The notes under the pieces were generated by a model. The model was not told the DNA's origin. It searched no databases and saw only the letters and a program-made list of their open reading frames with translations. The translations under genes were made by a program, and so were the position numbers. Below, piece after piece: positions 6,441 to 13,811 of a DNA stretch of 16,116 nt. The DNA is from an uncultured Bacilli bacterium. Lineage in GTDB: Bacteria > Bacillota_I > Bacilli_A > RF39 > UBA660. The stretch is from NCBI GenBank assembly GCA_947593275.1, contig CANQDN010000012.1:1-16116 (forward strand). The letters run 5' to 3'. Position 1 is the stretch's first letter. Every line of letters begins with the position of its first letter.

Positions 6441-7823
6441 TTAAATATTTTTTACATCTTTTTTATCAAAAAATATATAAGTTAAAGCTAAAATTACGAT
6501 TAAATATATACCAATAATAATTAAAGAAAAGCTAGGTGTAAAATGATAAGGATTAGGTGTACTCTCTAATAAATAGCTAAAATCCCAATGGAGAGCAACA
6601 AAGTATTTAAATATCTTTAAATTATAAACTAAAGCTAAATTAGATATAACATTGCTCATTAAATAAAATAGGAAAGTGATTGTAATCGCTGCGGAGGTAG
6701 ACGCTGTAATGGTACTTAACATAAAGCAAATAATTCCTAAAACTAAATAAATTGGGATATTACTAATTAGACTTAATATTAAATACTTAAATACATTATA
6801 AACTTCTAAGAGGCTAGTACTACTATTATATATTAAAATAGGAATATTTAAAGAGTCAAAACCTAAAATTAAACCACCAACAATTATTTCTATTAATACC
6901 ATTATAAGGATAATTATAGGCATTAAAATTAAAACGGTTAAAAGTTTAGAAGTTAGTATTGTTCTTCTTTTAAATGGTTTAGTAAGTAAGTTTTTAATTG
7001 TGCCTTTATTATATTCTTCACTTACAATAGAACCACTAAGCATAATGACATATATTAAAATAAATAAACCAAACTCGGAAGCAAAATTTGATAATACTCC
7101 TTTTAGGGATTCATTATTCTTGATATCTTTTTGATGCTCTAAAATATACTTATTAACTAGCATTTCTTCTTTTAGATAATCGAGTCTTTCTTGTTCTTCT
7201 TTACTAGTTTTTTTATTCTTTAAATTATAATATTCACTTAAATTATTCTCGACATCTATTAAAGCATTATTAAGATAATTATCTTCATCATAGGGAATAT
7301 TATTTTTAATACGATATTCAGTTAATTTGATATAAATATCTGTTTTTTCGTCTTTATCTTCATTAGAAATATTTTTTAACTCAGACATACGCATACTAGC
7401 AAAATACTTCCAATCATTATCTTTAATTTTATTAAGATATTCATCGATTTTAGTTCTTACAATATTAGATTCTTCTAAATCTTTTTCCATATATTCTAAT
7501 AAATTAGCTTGATAAACTAAAGGAAAAACATATTTATTTATTAAATACTCGCCATTCTTATATGTATCTTCCATTTTTTTAATTTCTATATTACTTAAAT
7601 TTGTAACATATTTATCTAAATTTTCTTTAACATTTAAATCTAACCTACTATTTTCTTTTTCTAATTCTTCTATAGTAACTTCGGGATCATTAATGCTAAA
7701 ATCATCAATACTTTTATATATAACATTAGTTAATATCGCATATAACACAAAAATAATAGTAACTATATAAAAACTTTTTTTATGAAATATTTTTTTCATT
7801 TCGGATTTAATTAAATTAGTCAA
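6441..7823 (-). CDS. ABC-2 type exporter permease with large extracellular domain
   Basis: Membrane subunit of an ABC exporter. I choose the TTG at 7821-7823 as start (460 residues, beginning MTNLIKSEMKK), because GGAGGT (7831-7836) is exactly 7 bases upstream. A longer frame from 7862 has no such support and would overlap the ATPase gene by 47 bases. TM1 is near residues 18-38. An extended hydrophilic, Asn/Lys/Glu-rich region of about 200 residues follows and is probably outside the membrane. Five further membrane segments fill the C-terminal half. After TM2, SEEYNKGTIKNLLTKPFKRR is the typical ABC-2 cytoplasmic signature. The gene overlaps the end of the ATPase gene by 8 bases, so the two are translationally coupled. 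The substrate is unknown; peptide, antibiotic or lipid export or immunity are possibilities by family only. Confidence 0.87.
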   Translation of the reverse strand: MTNLIKSEMKKIFHKKSFYIVTIIFVLYAILTNVIYKSIDDFSINDPEVTIEELEKENSRLDLNVKENLDKYVTNLSNIEIKKMEDTYKNGEYLINKYVFPLVYQANLLEYMEKDLEESNIVRTKIDEYLNKIKDNDWKYFASMRMSELKNISNEDKDEKTDIYIKLTEYRIKNNIPYDEDNYLNNALIDVENNLSEYYNLKNKKTSKEEQERLDYLKEEMLVNKYILEHQKDIKNNESLKGVLSNFASEFGLFILIYVIMLSGSIVSEEYNKGTIKNLLTKPFKRRTILTSKLLTVLILMPIIILIMVLIEIIVGGLILGFDSLNIPILIYNSSTSLLEVYNVFKYLILSLISNIPIYLVLGIICFMLSTITASTSAAITITFLFYLMSNVISNLALVYNLKIFKYFVALHWDFSYLLESTPNPYHFTPSFSLIIIGIYLIVILALTYIFFDKKDVKNI

Positions 7824-8715
7824 TTTTCTTACCTCCTGCAATATTAATGAAAGCTTCTTCAAGCGTTAAATCTTCTCTTTTTACTTCATATATTAAAGCA
7901 TCAGTCACTGCTAATTCTTTAATAAAACTAGCAATTTCTTGTTCATCTTTTATTACTTCAATTAAAGTATCATTTACAATCTTATCTTCTTTGGTTAAAT
8001 ATTTCTTAATCTTTTTAACATCATCTACTCTAACTAAATATTTAGCTTGATCAATCTTCTTTAAATCATCAATACTTTTTAAAGATAAAACTCGACCTTG
8101 AGAAATAATACATACTTTATTACAAAAATTTTCTAATTCACTTAAATTATGACTAGATATAACTATTCCAATCCCATCATGGGCAAGCTTAATCATAAGT
8201 TCTCTTAAATCTTTTATTCCTTCAGGATCTAAGCCATTTGTAGGTTCATCAAGGATTAACAAATTTGGATTATTTAAAAGACTTCTTGCAATTCCTAATC
8301 TTTGACGCATACCTAAAGAATATTTGCTTACTTTATCATAGATTCTATTTTCTAATCCGACTAATTTAACTACTCGCATGATTTCTTCTTCTTTGATATT
8401 TTTATAATAATTTTTATCTAATAGAAGGTTATCATAGCCGGATAAATACATATAGGCTTCGGGTGCTTCTACAATTGATCCTACTTTTAAAATAGCTTTT
8501 ACAAAGTCTTTTTTGATATCATAACCATTAATGGTGATTTTTCCTGAAGTTAGTTTTTGTAAGCCTAAAATACACTTAATAGTTGTAGTTTTTCCAGCTC
8601 CATTAGGGCCTATAAAAGCTAAAATATCTCCAGCATTTACTTCAAAATTAACATCCCTTAATATTTCTTTTTTACCAATTTTTTTACTTAAATTTTCAAC
8701 TTTTAAGATACTCAT
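7816..8715 (-). CDS. ABC transporter ATP-binding protein (BcrA/CcmA-like exporter family)
   Basis: ATPase of the exporter encoded with the downstream permease. I place the start at the ATG at 8713-8715 (299 residues, MSILKVENLSKK), preceded by AAGGAAGGAA. The longer frame to 8784 would begin with TTG inside the promoter. Motifs are complete: Walker A GPNGAGKT (36-43), a GSIVEAP segment (79-85) with Glu in the Q-loop area as in BcrA-type ATPases, signature YSLGM (132-136), Walker B LLILDEP (152-158), D-loop GLD and the switch His in ISSHN (H189). A C-terminal accessory domain of about 90 residues follows, ending VKREDLTLEEAFINIAGGKK, the common closing motif of this group. It follows the kinase/receiver pair after 99 bases but has its own promoter (8756-8784), so functional linkage to them is inferred from position only. 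Confidence 0.95.
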   Translation of the reverse strand: MSILKVENLSKKIGKKEILRDVNFEVNAGDILAFIGPNGAGKTTTIKCILGLQKLTSGKITINGYDIKKDFVKAILKVGSIVEAPEAYMYLSGYDNLLLDKNYYKNIKEEEIMRVVKLVGLENRIYDKVSKYSLGMRQRLGIARSLLNNPNLLILDEPTNGLDPEGIKDLRELMIKLAHDGIGIVISSHNLSELENFCNKVCIISQGRVLSLKSIDDLKKIDQAKYLVRVDDVKKIKKYLTKEDKIVNDTLIEVIKDEQEIASFIKELAVTDALIYEVKREDLTLEEAFINIAGGKKID

Positions 8716-8755
8716 ATTAATTCCTTCCTTTAAAAATTTGAAAGTGGACAATATT

Positions 8756-8784
8756 AATATATCATAAAAATTAAGATAACTCAA
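8756..8784 (-). promoter_or_regulatory. Promoter of the ABC exporter operon
   Basis: On the minus strand, TTGAGT (8779-8784) and TATATT (8756-8761) are 17 bases apart, about 40 bases before the ATPase ATG. No terminator was found between the receiver gene and this promoter, so read-through from the two-component genes is also possible. Confidence 0.65.
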
Positions 8785-8814
8785 GTTTAACTTTATGGCA
8801 CAAAAAAGAACATA

Positions 8815-9174
8815 CTATTTTATATTTAAAACACTTAATACTTTTTTTAATTCATCTATTCTTATTGGTTTTGATAAATATTCGGCAAAGTTATATATAT
8901 TTAGATAATCATCTCTTGTTTCTTCAGTATCAGCAGTAAGAACTACTACAGGAGTATTAAAATCTGGTAATTCTTTTAATTTAGCATAGGTTTCTTTGCC
9001 GTTCATTTCAGGCATCATTATATCCATAAAAATAATATCATATTTATTATTTTTAACTTTTTCTAAACAATCGTAGCCACTAATAGAAGTTTCTGTTATA
9101 AACCCTTCTTTTTCTAATATTTTACTTGCTACTTTTAAATTAATAGCACTATCATCTACAATCAAAGCTTTCAT
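8815..9174 (-). CDS. Stand-alone receiver-domain response regulator
   Basis: 119-residue single receiver domain with no DNA-binding or enzymatic output. The CheY-like fold is complete: acidic pair D7-D8 (IVDDS), phospho-acceptor D51 in IIFMDIMMP, T80 in VVLTADT and K102 in YLSKPI. It should accept phosphate from the histidine kinase encoded directly upstream. Its ATG overlaps the kinase stop by one base (TAATG), and its ribosome binding site must lie in the kinase 3' end. It ends with TAG. Without an output domain it must act through protein contact, as an intermediate in a phosphorelay or as a phosphate sink. The truncated-gene alternative is unlikely, because the domain ends cleanly at helix 5. 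Confidence 0.93.
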   Translation of the reverse strand: MKALIVDDSAINLKVASKILEKEGFITETSISGYDCLEKVKNNKYDIIFMDIMMPEMNGKETYAKLKELPDFNTPVVVLTADTEETRDDYLNIYNFAEYLSKPIRIDELKKVLSVLNIK

Positions 9175-10571
9175 TAATTTCTACCAACTTTCTGTTTTAA
9201 ATTTATTATAACTTTTGTGCCCTTTTTTTCTTTACTTTCAATTTTTATAGTACCATTTAATAAATCTATGAGACTTTTCGTTAGAGAAAGGCCTAAACCC
9301 ATCCCAGATATATTTCCATTAATATTTTCTTTAGCTCGAGCATAATTTTTGAATAAATCGTTTTTTAAATCTTCACTAATACCTTTTCCGCTATCTTCTA
9401 CTACTATTTCTAAATTATATGTATGTTTATCCATATTACCCTTTACTATTATTTTTATATATCCTTTATCGGTATATTTAATTGCGTTATCAATTATATT
9501 AAATAAAATTCTTTTTATTTTTATTGAATCCCCTATTAAGGTTTTAGGAATATTTTTAGCTATTTCAATATCTAACTTTAAACCTTTTTCTTTAATTCGA
9601 AAATCATAGGGACTAATAATGTCATCAATTAATTTTGTTATTTCATATTCTTTATTTTCAATTTTTATATCATCAGTATTTATTTTACTAACATCAACAA
9701 TATTATTAACGAGTTTTAATAATTTATCAGCAGATTCTACTATATCTTTAGCATTTTCTTTAGCTTCTTCTAAAGTTTCGGCACTTTCTATTAGTTCACT
9801 AAAACCAACAACAGCATTAAGCGGCGTTCTAATTTCATGAGATAAACTAGTTAAAATATCTATTTGCTCTCTAGTCAGTTTTTTATTTTGATTTATATAT
9901 AAATTAAGTTGTTTTACAAGTTTTATGTCCGGATTTTCAACTGTAAATATCATTATTAAATCAACTAAACTTATAACAATTGATATGAAATTAATTTCCG
10001 GTATTATGATTCTTAATATGGCTACTAATATAAGCATACCTATTAAAAAATAAAGGGGAATATATTTATCTTTTTCAATATTTTCTTTTTTATCTTTTAA
10101 AAATATTAAGGTTAAAATCATTAAAGTAATATATGCGATTGCACCAAATAAACCTAAATAAGTTAAAGCACCAGTAGAATTTAAAATTCCATTATCTACT
10201 ATTATTTCAACATTAAGTATTAAAGATAAAATAATTAAACACGCATTAAATAGTTGACTTGATTTTTTTATATAATTATTAATTTTTTTACTAGTTATGG
10301 CATATATATAATAAAACATTGAACTACACCACATAATAATTAAGATTACATCTATTCTATTTAATATTTTTAATACAAAGGTAGAATTTATAGTAGTAGC
10401 AATTATAACAATCAATGTTGTTGTTAAAGCTTCTAAAATATTAATAATAAGCATTTTTTTAAAAATTTTTGTTTCTATATTCGATACTTTATTTTTTAAG
10501 AAAAACATAAAGGTAATTAATAATCCAATTGTAAGAGCTACACTTGTTAAGTAACCATTTCCGTTAGACAT
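9174..10571 (-). CDS. Membrane sensor histidine kinase with multi-pass N-terminal sensor
   Basis: 465-residue sensor kinase. The first 210 residues hold about six or seven hydrophobic segments (near 8-25, 40-61, 68-92, 106-125, 134-158, 170-190 and 193-210), with only short loops, so the signal is likely sensed within or near the membrane rather than by a large extracellular domain. A short helix leads to HisKA with the H-box SLSHEIRTPLN (phospho-acceptor H245). HATPase_c follows, with N-box FNIIDNAIKYT (N362), G1 EDSGKGI (D393), F-box LFKNYARA and G2 GMGLGL (423-428). All catalytic motifs look intact. The ATG has AGGTGAT five bases upstream. The gene is followed with one-base overlap by the receiver gene, its probable partner. 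This sensor layout is unlike the two-helix BceS-type kinases that usually accompany ABC exporters. Confidence 0.94.
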   Translation of the reverse strand: MSNGNGYLTSVALTIGLLITFMFFLKNKVSNIETKIFKKMLIINILEALTTTLIVIIATTINSTFVLKILNRIDVILIIMWCSSMFYYIYAITSKKINNYIKKSSQLFNACLIILSLILNVEIIVDNGILNSTGALTYLGLFGAIAYITLMILTLIFLKDKKENIEKDKYIPLYFLIGMLILVAILRIIIPEINFISIVISLVDLIMIFTVENPDIKLVKQLNLYINQNKKLTREQIDILTSLSHEIRTPLNAVVGFSELIESAETLEEAKENAKDIVESADKLLKLVNNIVDVSKINTDDIKIENKEYEITKLIDDIISPYDFRIKEKGLKLDIEIAKNIPKTLIGDSIKIKRILFNIIDNAIKYTDKGYIKIIVKGNMDKHTYNLEIVVEDSGKGISEDLKNDLFKNYARAKENINGNISGMGLGLSLTKSLIDLLNGTIKIESKEKKGTKVIINLKQKVGRN

Positions 10572-10600
10572 TTTTAATCACCTCTTTTATTCTAATAATA

Positions 10601-10606
10601 ATTATA
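10601..10606 (-). promoter_or_regulatory. Probable -10 box of the kinase/receiver operon
   Basis: A perfect TATAAT on the minus strand lies 30 bases before the kinase ATG. The corresponding -35 position is T-rich without a good TTGACA match, so this is a weaker or activator-dependent promoter, or a chance match in AT-rich DNA. Confidence 0.5.
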
Positions 10607-10644
10607 CAATAAAGTTAACAAAAAGAAAAGAATAGATATTTGAT

Positions 10645-11673
10645 TTATTTTATTCTTACTCTAGTTCGGGCATCTTTAATTGCTAATAATCTAGCTGTAT
10701 ATAAATTTGGTGTCATGTTATCTAAAAATTCTATTTTTTCTTTACAAGTTGTTTCCTCAGTACTAAGAGGTAATTGGCTAATATCTTTATAAACATCTTC
10801 ATTAGTTACTACATTTTTAGGTTTAAATATTAGACCTTTAATATATTCTTCATTAAAATAAGGCCATTCTTTAAATCGTAAAGCAACATATTTTTCCCAT
10901 TCATCTTCTTTTATTTTACTTCTAGTGGTATATTCTGTTTCCCATATTTCATATTTTAAAGTGGCTAAACAATCTCTTAAATCTGAAATAGCTAGGCTTT
11001 TATCTTCATATGGTTGCATATCAAAATTTTTTCCTATATTAACTTTAAACACCTTGCCATATTGATCAGCCGCGACGGGAACAATTATTGCATTACCTTT
11101 TTTAGCTATATCCACTATTCCCCAATAACTGGGAAGCATAGGCAAATTAGGAGTTATATTCCAAGTGCCTTCAATAAAATACATTAGATTACCACCATTT
11201 TGTAAATGATTAATCATTTTTTCACTAACTTTTTTACGATCTTCTTTAACTTTTTCATTAAAGTAAAATACACCATTTAAAGCTAAAAATGGAGCATCGA
11301 TTATTCCTTGGATATGTTCAAAATCCCCTGATAATAAATAATAATGATCTTTTATTGCTTCACTTACTACTTCAATATCAAACTTACCAACATGAGTAAC
11401 TACATATATTATAGGTCTATCAGTTTTAGTTCTTTCGTCTTTAATCATTTTATAGCTAAAACCACCTAATCTATTTTTTAATTTATATATTGCTAATATT
11501 AATTTATGAATTTTTTTCCTTTGTTCTAAAGTTAATTTACTATACCATTTATTTTCATCTTTTTTTCTTAATTCATAATATAGGGATAAAAACTCTTTTG
11601 TTTTAATTTGTAATTCTTCTTCGGTTAAATTTTTATCTAAAATCTTTTTTTGTTCTTCTGCTAAAATATTCAT
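10645..11673 (-). CDS. PlsC-like acyltransferase family protein
   Basis: 342-residue protein of the glycerolphosphate acyltransferase type. The catalytic HX4D motif is VTHVGKFD (H94, D99), and FIEGTW (E168-T170) matches the substrate-binding EGT motif. The spacing of about 70 residues between them is normal for PlsC. A VVTHVG-type strand and a later PVAADQYGK segment fit the fold. Family members move an acyl chain onto lysophosphatidic acid or related acceptors at the inner face of the membrane. Differences from classic PlsC are the absence of an N-terminal membrane anchor, an N-terminal charged extension of about 80 residues and a long hydrophilic C-terminal extension of about 120 residues, so the acceptor may differ. 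The start has AAAGGA at a normal distance, and an extended -10 promoter is upstream. Confidence 0.78.
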   Translation of the reverse strand: MNILAEEQKKILDKNLTEEELQIKTKEFLSLYYELRKKDENKWYSKLTLEQRKKIHKLILAIYKLKNRLGGFSYKMIKDERTKTDRPIIYVVTHVGKFDIEVVSEAIKDHYYLLSGDFEHIQGIIDAPFLALNGVFYFNEKVKEDRKKVSEKMINHLQNGGNLMYFIEGTWNITPNLPMLPSYWGIVDIAKKGNAIIVPVAADQYGKVFKVNIGKNFDMQPYEDKSLAISDLRDCLATLKYEIWETEYTTRSKIKEDEWEKYVALRFKEWPYFNEEYIKGLIFKPKNVVTNEDVYKDISQLPLSTEETTCKEKIEFLDNMTPNLYTARLLAIKDARTRVRIK

Positions 11674-11694
11674 AATTATGTCCTTTCAAATAAG

Positions 11695-11703
11695 AGTATA
11701 CCA
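11695..11703 (-). promoter_or_regulatory. Extended -10 promoter of the acyltransferase gene
   Basis: TGGTATACT on the minus strand fits the TGnTATAAT-type extended -10, which can work without a good -35 box. It lies 22 bases before the ATG at 11673 and after the end of topA. Confidence 0.62.
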
Positions 11704-11774
11704 TGTTTTTTTAATAAATAAAACAATTATATTTACTTTTTATAGGCAAAAAGCTTTAGATAATGAAAAAGTGC

Positions 11775-13799
11775 CTACTTAGTGTAGCCACATTCTTCAC
11801 ATATAATATTCTTATTTTTAGTAACCAGTAAATTCTTACAATTAGGACATATCTCTCCGGTTGGAACATACCATGTTGCATAATCACACTTTGGATAATT
11901 ATTGCAGCCATAGAAAGTCTTGCCTTTCCTGGTTCTTCTTGCGACTACATCATGACCACACTTTGGACATTTACCAAAAACAGTAATATCTTTTTCTTCT
12001 TTTTTAATATATTTACAAGTGGGATAATTACTGCACGCGACAAATTCGCCATATTTACCATTTCTAATTACTAATTCATTGCCACACATAGGACAAACTT
12101 CGCCAGTTTTTTCTGGGGCTTTTTTCTCCATTTCTTTAAAAGCTCTTTCTACTAATGGGGCAAATTCATCATAAAACTTTCTTAAAACTTCTACATTATC
12201 TAACTTACAATCAGCGATTAAATCCAAATCATTTTCCATATTTGCTGTATATTCTACATTTACTAAATCACTAAAATATTCTTGTAATTTATCCGTTGTT
12301 TCTATGCCAATTTCGGTCGGATAAAATTTCTTTTCTTTACTTATTACATAACCACGGTCTTTAATAGTTTTCATAATCATGGCATAGGTACTAGGTCTAC
12401 CTATTCCTAAAGTTTCCATCTCTTTAATTAGACTTGATTCGGTATATCTAGGGGCTGGTTTGGTAAAATGTTGAGTTTTAGTTATTTCATTTGCAACGAT
12501 TACATCACTATTATAATTCTTAAAATCTGGTAAAATAACATCTTCTGTATCTTCAAATTCTTTATAAACTTTTAAATAACCATCAAATTTAAGAACACTT
12601 CCGGTCGCTTTAAATAAATAACCATTATTCTCTAAATCAACCGTGGTTGCGAGTATTTTAGCACTACTCATGAGATAAGCTAGACTTCTTATATAAATTA
12701 AACGATATAGTTTATATTCATCAACTGTTAAATATTCTTTAATAGATTCAGGTGTTCTTAGAATACTTGTTGGTCTTATTGCTTCATGGGCATCTTGAGC
12801 ATTTTTAGGTTCTTTTGCTTGTTTAACAAAGCCAACATATTCATCTCCATATTTTCCTTTAATAAAGTCTTTAGTATCTTTAACAAATAATTCGGAAAAT
12901 CTTGTTGAATCGGTACGCATATAAGTTATTAAACCAACTGTTTCTTCGCCAATATTCATACCTTCATAGAGTCTTTGAGCAATTTGCATAGTTTTACTTG
13001 AAGAGAAATTTAAACGATTCGCGGCCATTTGTTGTAAAGTAGAAGTTCTAAAAGGATCTTTGGGTCTTTTTACTTTTTCTGATTCATTTACATCAGCAAT
13101 TTTAAAAGATTTAGATAAATTCTCTAATACTTGATTGGCTTCATTTTCATTATGTAACTTAATTTCTTTATTATGATATTTCTCTAAACTGGCTTTAAAA
13201 TCTTTAAAATCGGCTTCAATTGTCCAATATTCTTCGGGGACAAATGCTTCTATTTCTCTTTCCCGATCAACAATTAATTTTAAGGCAACACTTTGAACTC
13301 TTCCGGCACTTTTACCTCCGGTTTTTCGTTGCATTAATTTACTTAATCTAAAACCAATGATGCGGTCAAGCATTCTTCTAGTTTCTTGGCTTTTAACTAA
13401 ATCTATATCAATTTTCCGAGGATTATTCATAGCGTCTATGACAACATCTTTAGTAATTTCATTAAAAACTACTCTTTCATACTTTTTATTTCTTAATCCT
13501 AGTTCATCATATAAATGCCAAGAGATTGCTTCTCCTTCACGGTCGGGATCGGTTGCTAGTATAACTTTATCACAATTTTTAGTAACCCTTTTAAGTTCGG
13601 TTATATCCTTTTTCTTACCTTTTATAGGTACATAATTAGGTGTAAAATCATTATCAATATCTATGCCTAAGCCATATTTACCTGTTGTTGCAAGATCTCT
13701 TATATGGCCTTTGCTAGATACAACTTTATAATCACTACCTAAGTATTTTTCAATTGTTTTACTTTTCGCTGGTGATTCAACGATAACAACATTCTTCAT
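11775..13799 (-). CDS. topA: DNA topoisomerase I (type IA)
   Basis: 674-residue type IA topoisomerase that relaxes negative supercoils through a transient 5'-phosphotyrosine link. The TOPRIM domain holds E8 (VESPAK) and the acidic triad in TDPDREGE (D84, D86, E88). The active-site tyrosine is Y293 in GLITYMRTDSTR, and the QDAHEAIRPT and GIGRPSTYA motifs follow. The C-terminus carries three four-cysteine zinc ribbons: about residues 568-594 (CPMCG...CSNYPTC), 610-636 (CPKCG...CNNYPKC) and 650-670 (CPNC...CEEC). The start is an ATG preceded by AAAGGA, which is within 12 bases of the ltaS stop, so it shares a transcript with ltaS and probably rnhB. The length is near the Bacillus norm, and it ends with TAG. 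Tryptophan codons are TGG. Confidence 0.98.
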   Translation of the reverse strand: MKNVVIVESPAKSKTIEKYLGSDYKVVSSKGHIRDLATTGKYGLGIDIDNDFTPNYVPIKGKKKDITELKRVTKNCDKVILATDPDREGEAISWHLYDELGLRNKKYERVVFNEITKDVVIDAMNNPRKIDIDLVKSQETRRMLDRIIGFRLSKLMQRKTGGKSAGRVQSVALKLIVDREREIEAFVPEEYWTIEADFKDFKASLEKYHNKEIKLHNENEANQVLENLSKSFKIADVNESEKVKRPKDPFRTSTLQQMAANRLNFSSSKTMQIAQRLYEGMNIGEETVGLITYMRTDSTRFSELFVKDTKDFIKGKYGDEYVGFVKQAKEPKNAQDAHEAIRPTSILRTPESIKEYLTVDEYKLYRLIYIRSLAYLMSSAKILATTVDLENNGYLFKATGSVLKFDGYLKVYKEFEDTEDVILPDFKNYNSDVIVANEITKTQHFTKPAPRYTESSLIKEMETLGIGRPSTYAMIMKTIKDRGYVISKEKKFYPTEIGIETTDKLQEYFSDLVNVEYTANMENDLDLIADCKLDNVEVLRKFYDEFAPLVERAFKEMEKKAPEKTGEVCPMCGNELVIRNGKYGEFVACSNYPTCKYIKKEEKDITVFGKCPKCGHDVVARRTRKGKTFYGCNNYPKCDYATWYVPTGEICPNCKNLLVTKNKNIICEECGYTK

Positions 13800-13811
13800 A
13801 TTATTTCCTTT

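Noticed and set aside
8716..8814. Terminator between the receiver gene and the ABC operon
   Set aside because: A T-run and a short AAGTT/AACTT palindrome are present, but the stem is only five pairs and comes after the T-run rather than before it.
7847..9840. Plus-strand open frames opposite the ABC ATPase and histidine kinase genes
   Set aside because: Antisense to genes with intact catalytic motifs; low-complexity hydrophobic translations.
11747..11777. Possible hairpin after topA (TAGGCA/TGCCTA)
   Set aside because: Only six outer pairs form, the inner part is poorly paired, and no T-tract follows on the minus strand, so I did not call a terminator.
13357..13635. Plus-strand open frame of 92 residues opposite topA
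   Set aside because: Shadow of the topA catalytic core.
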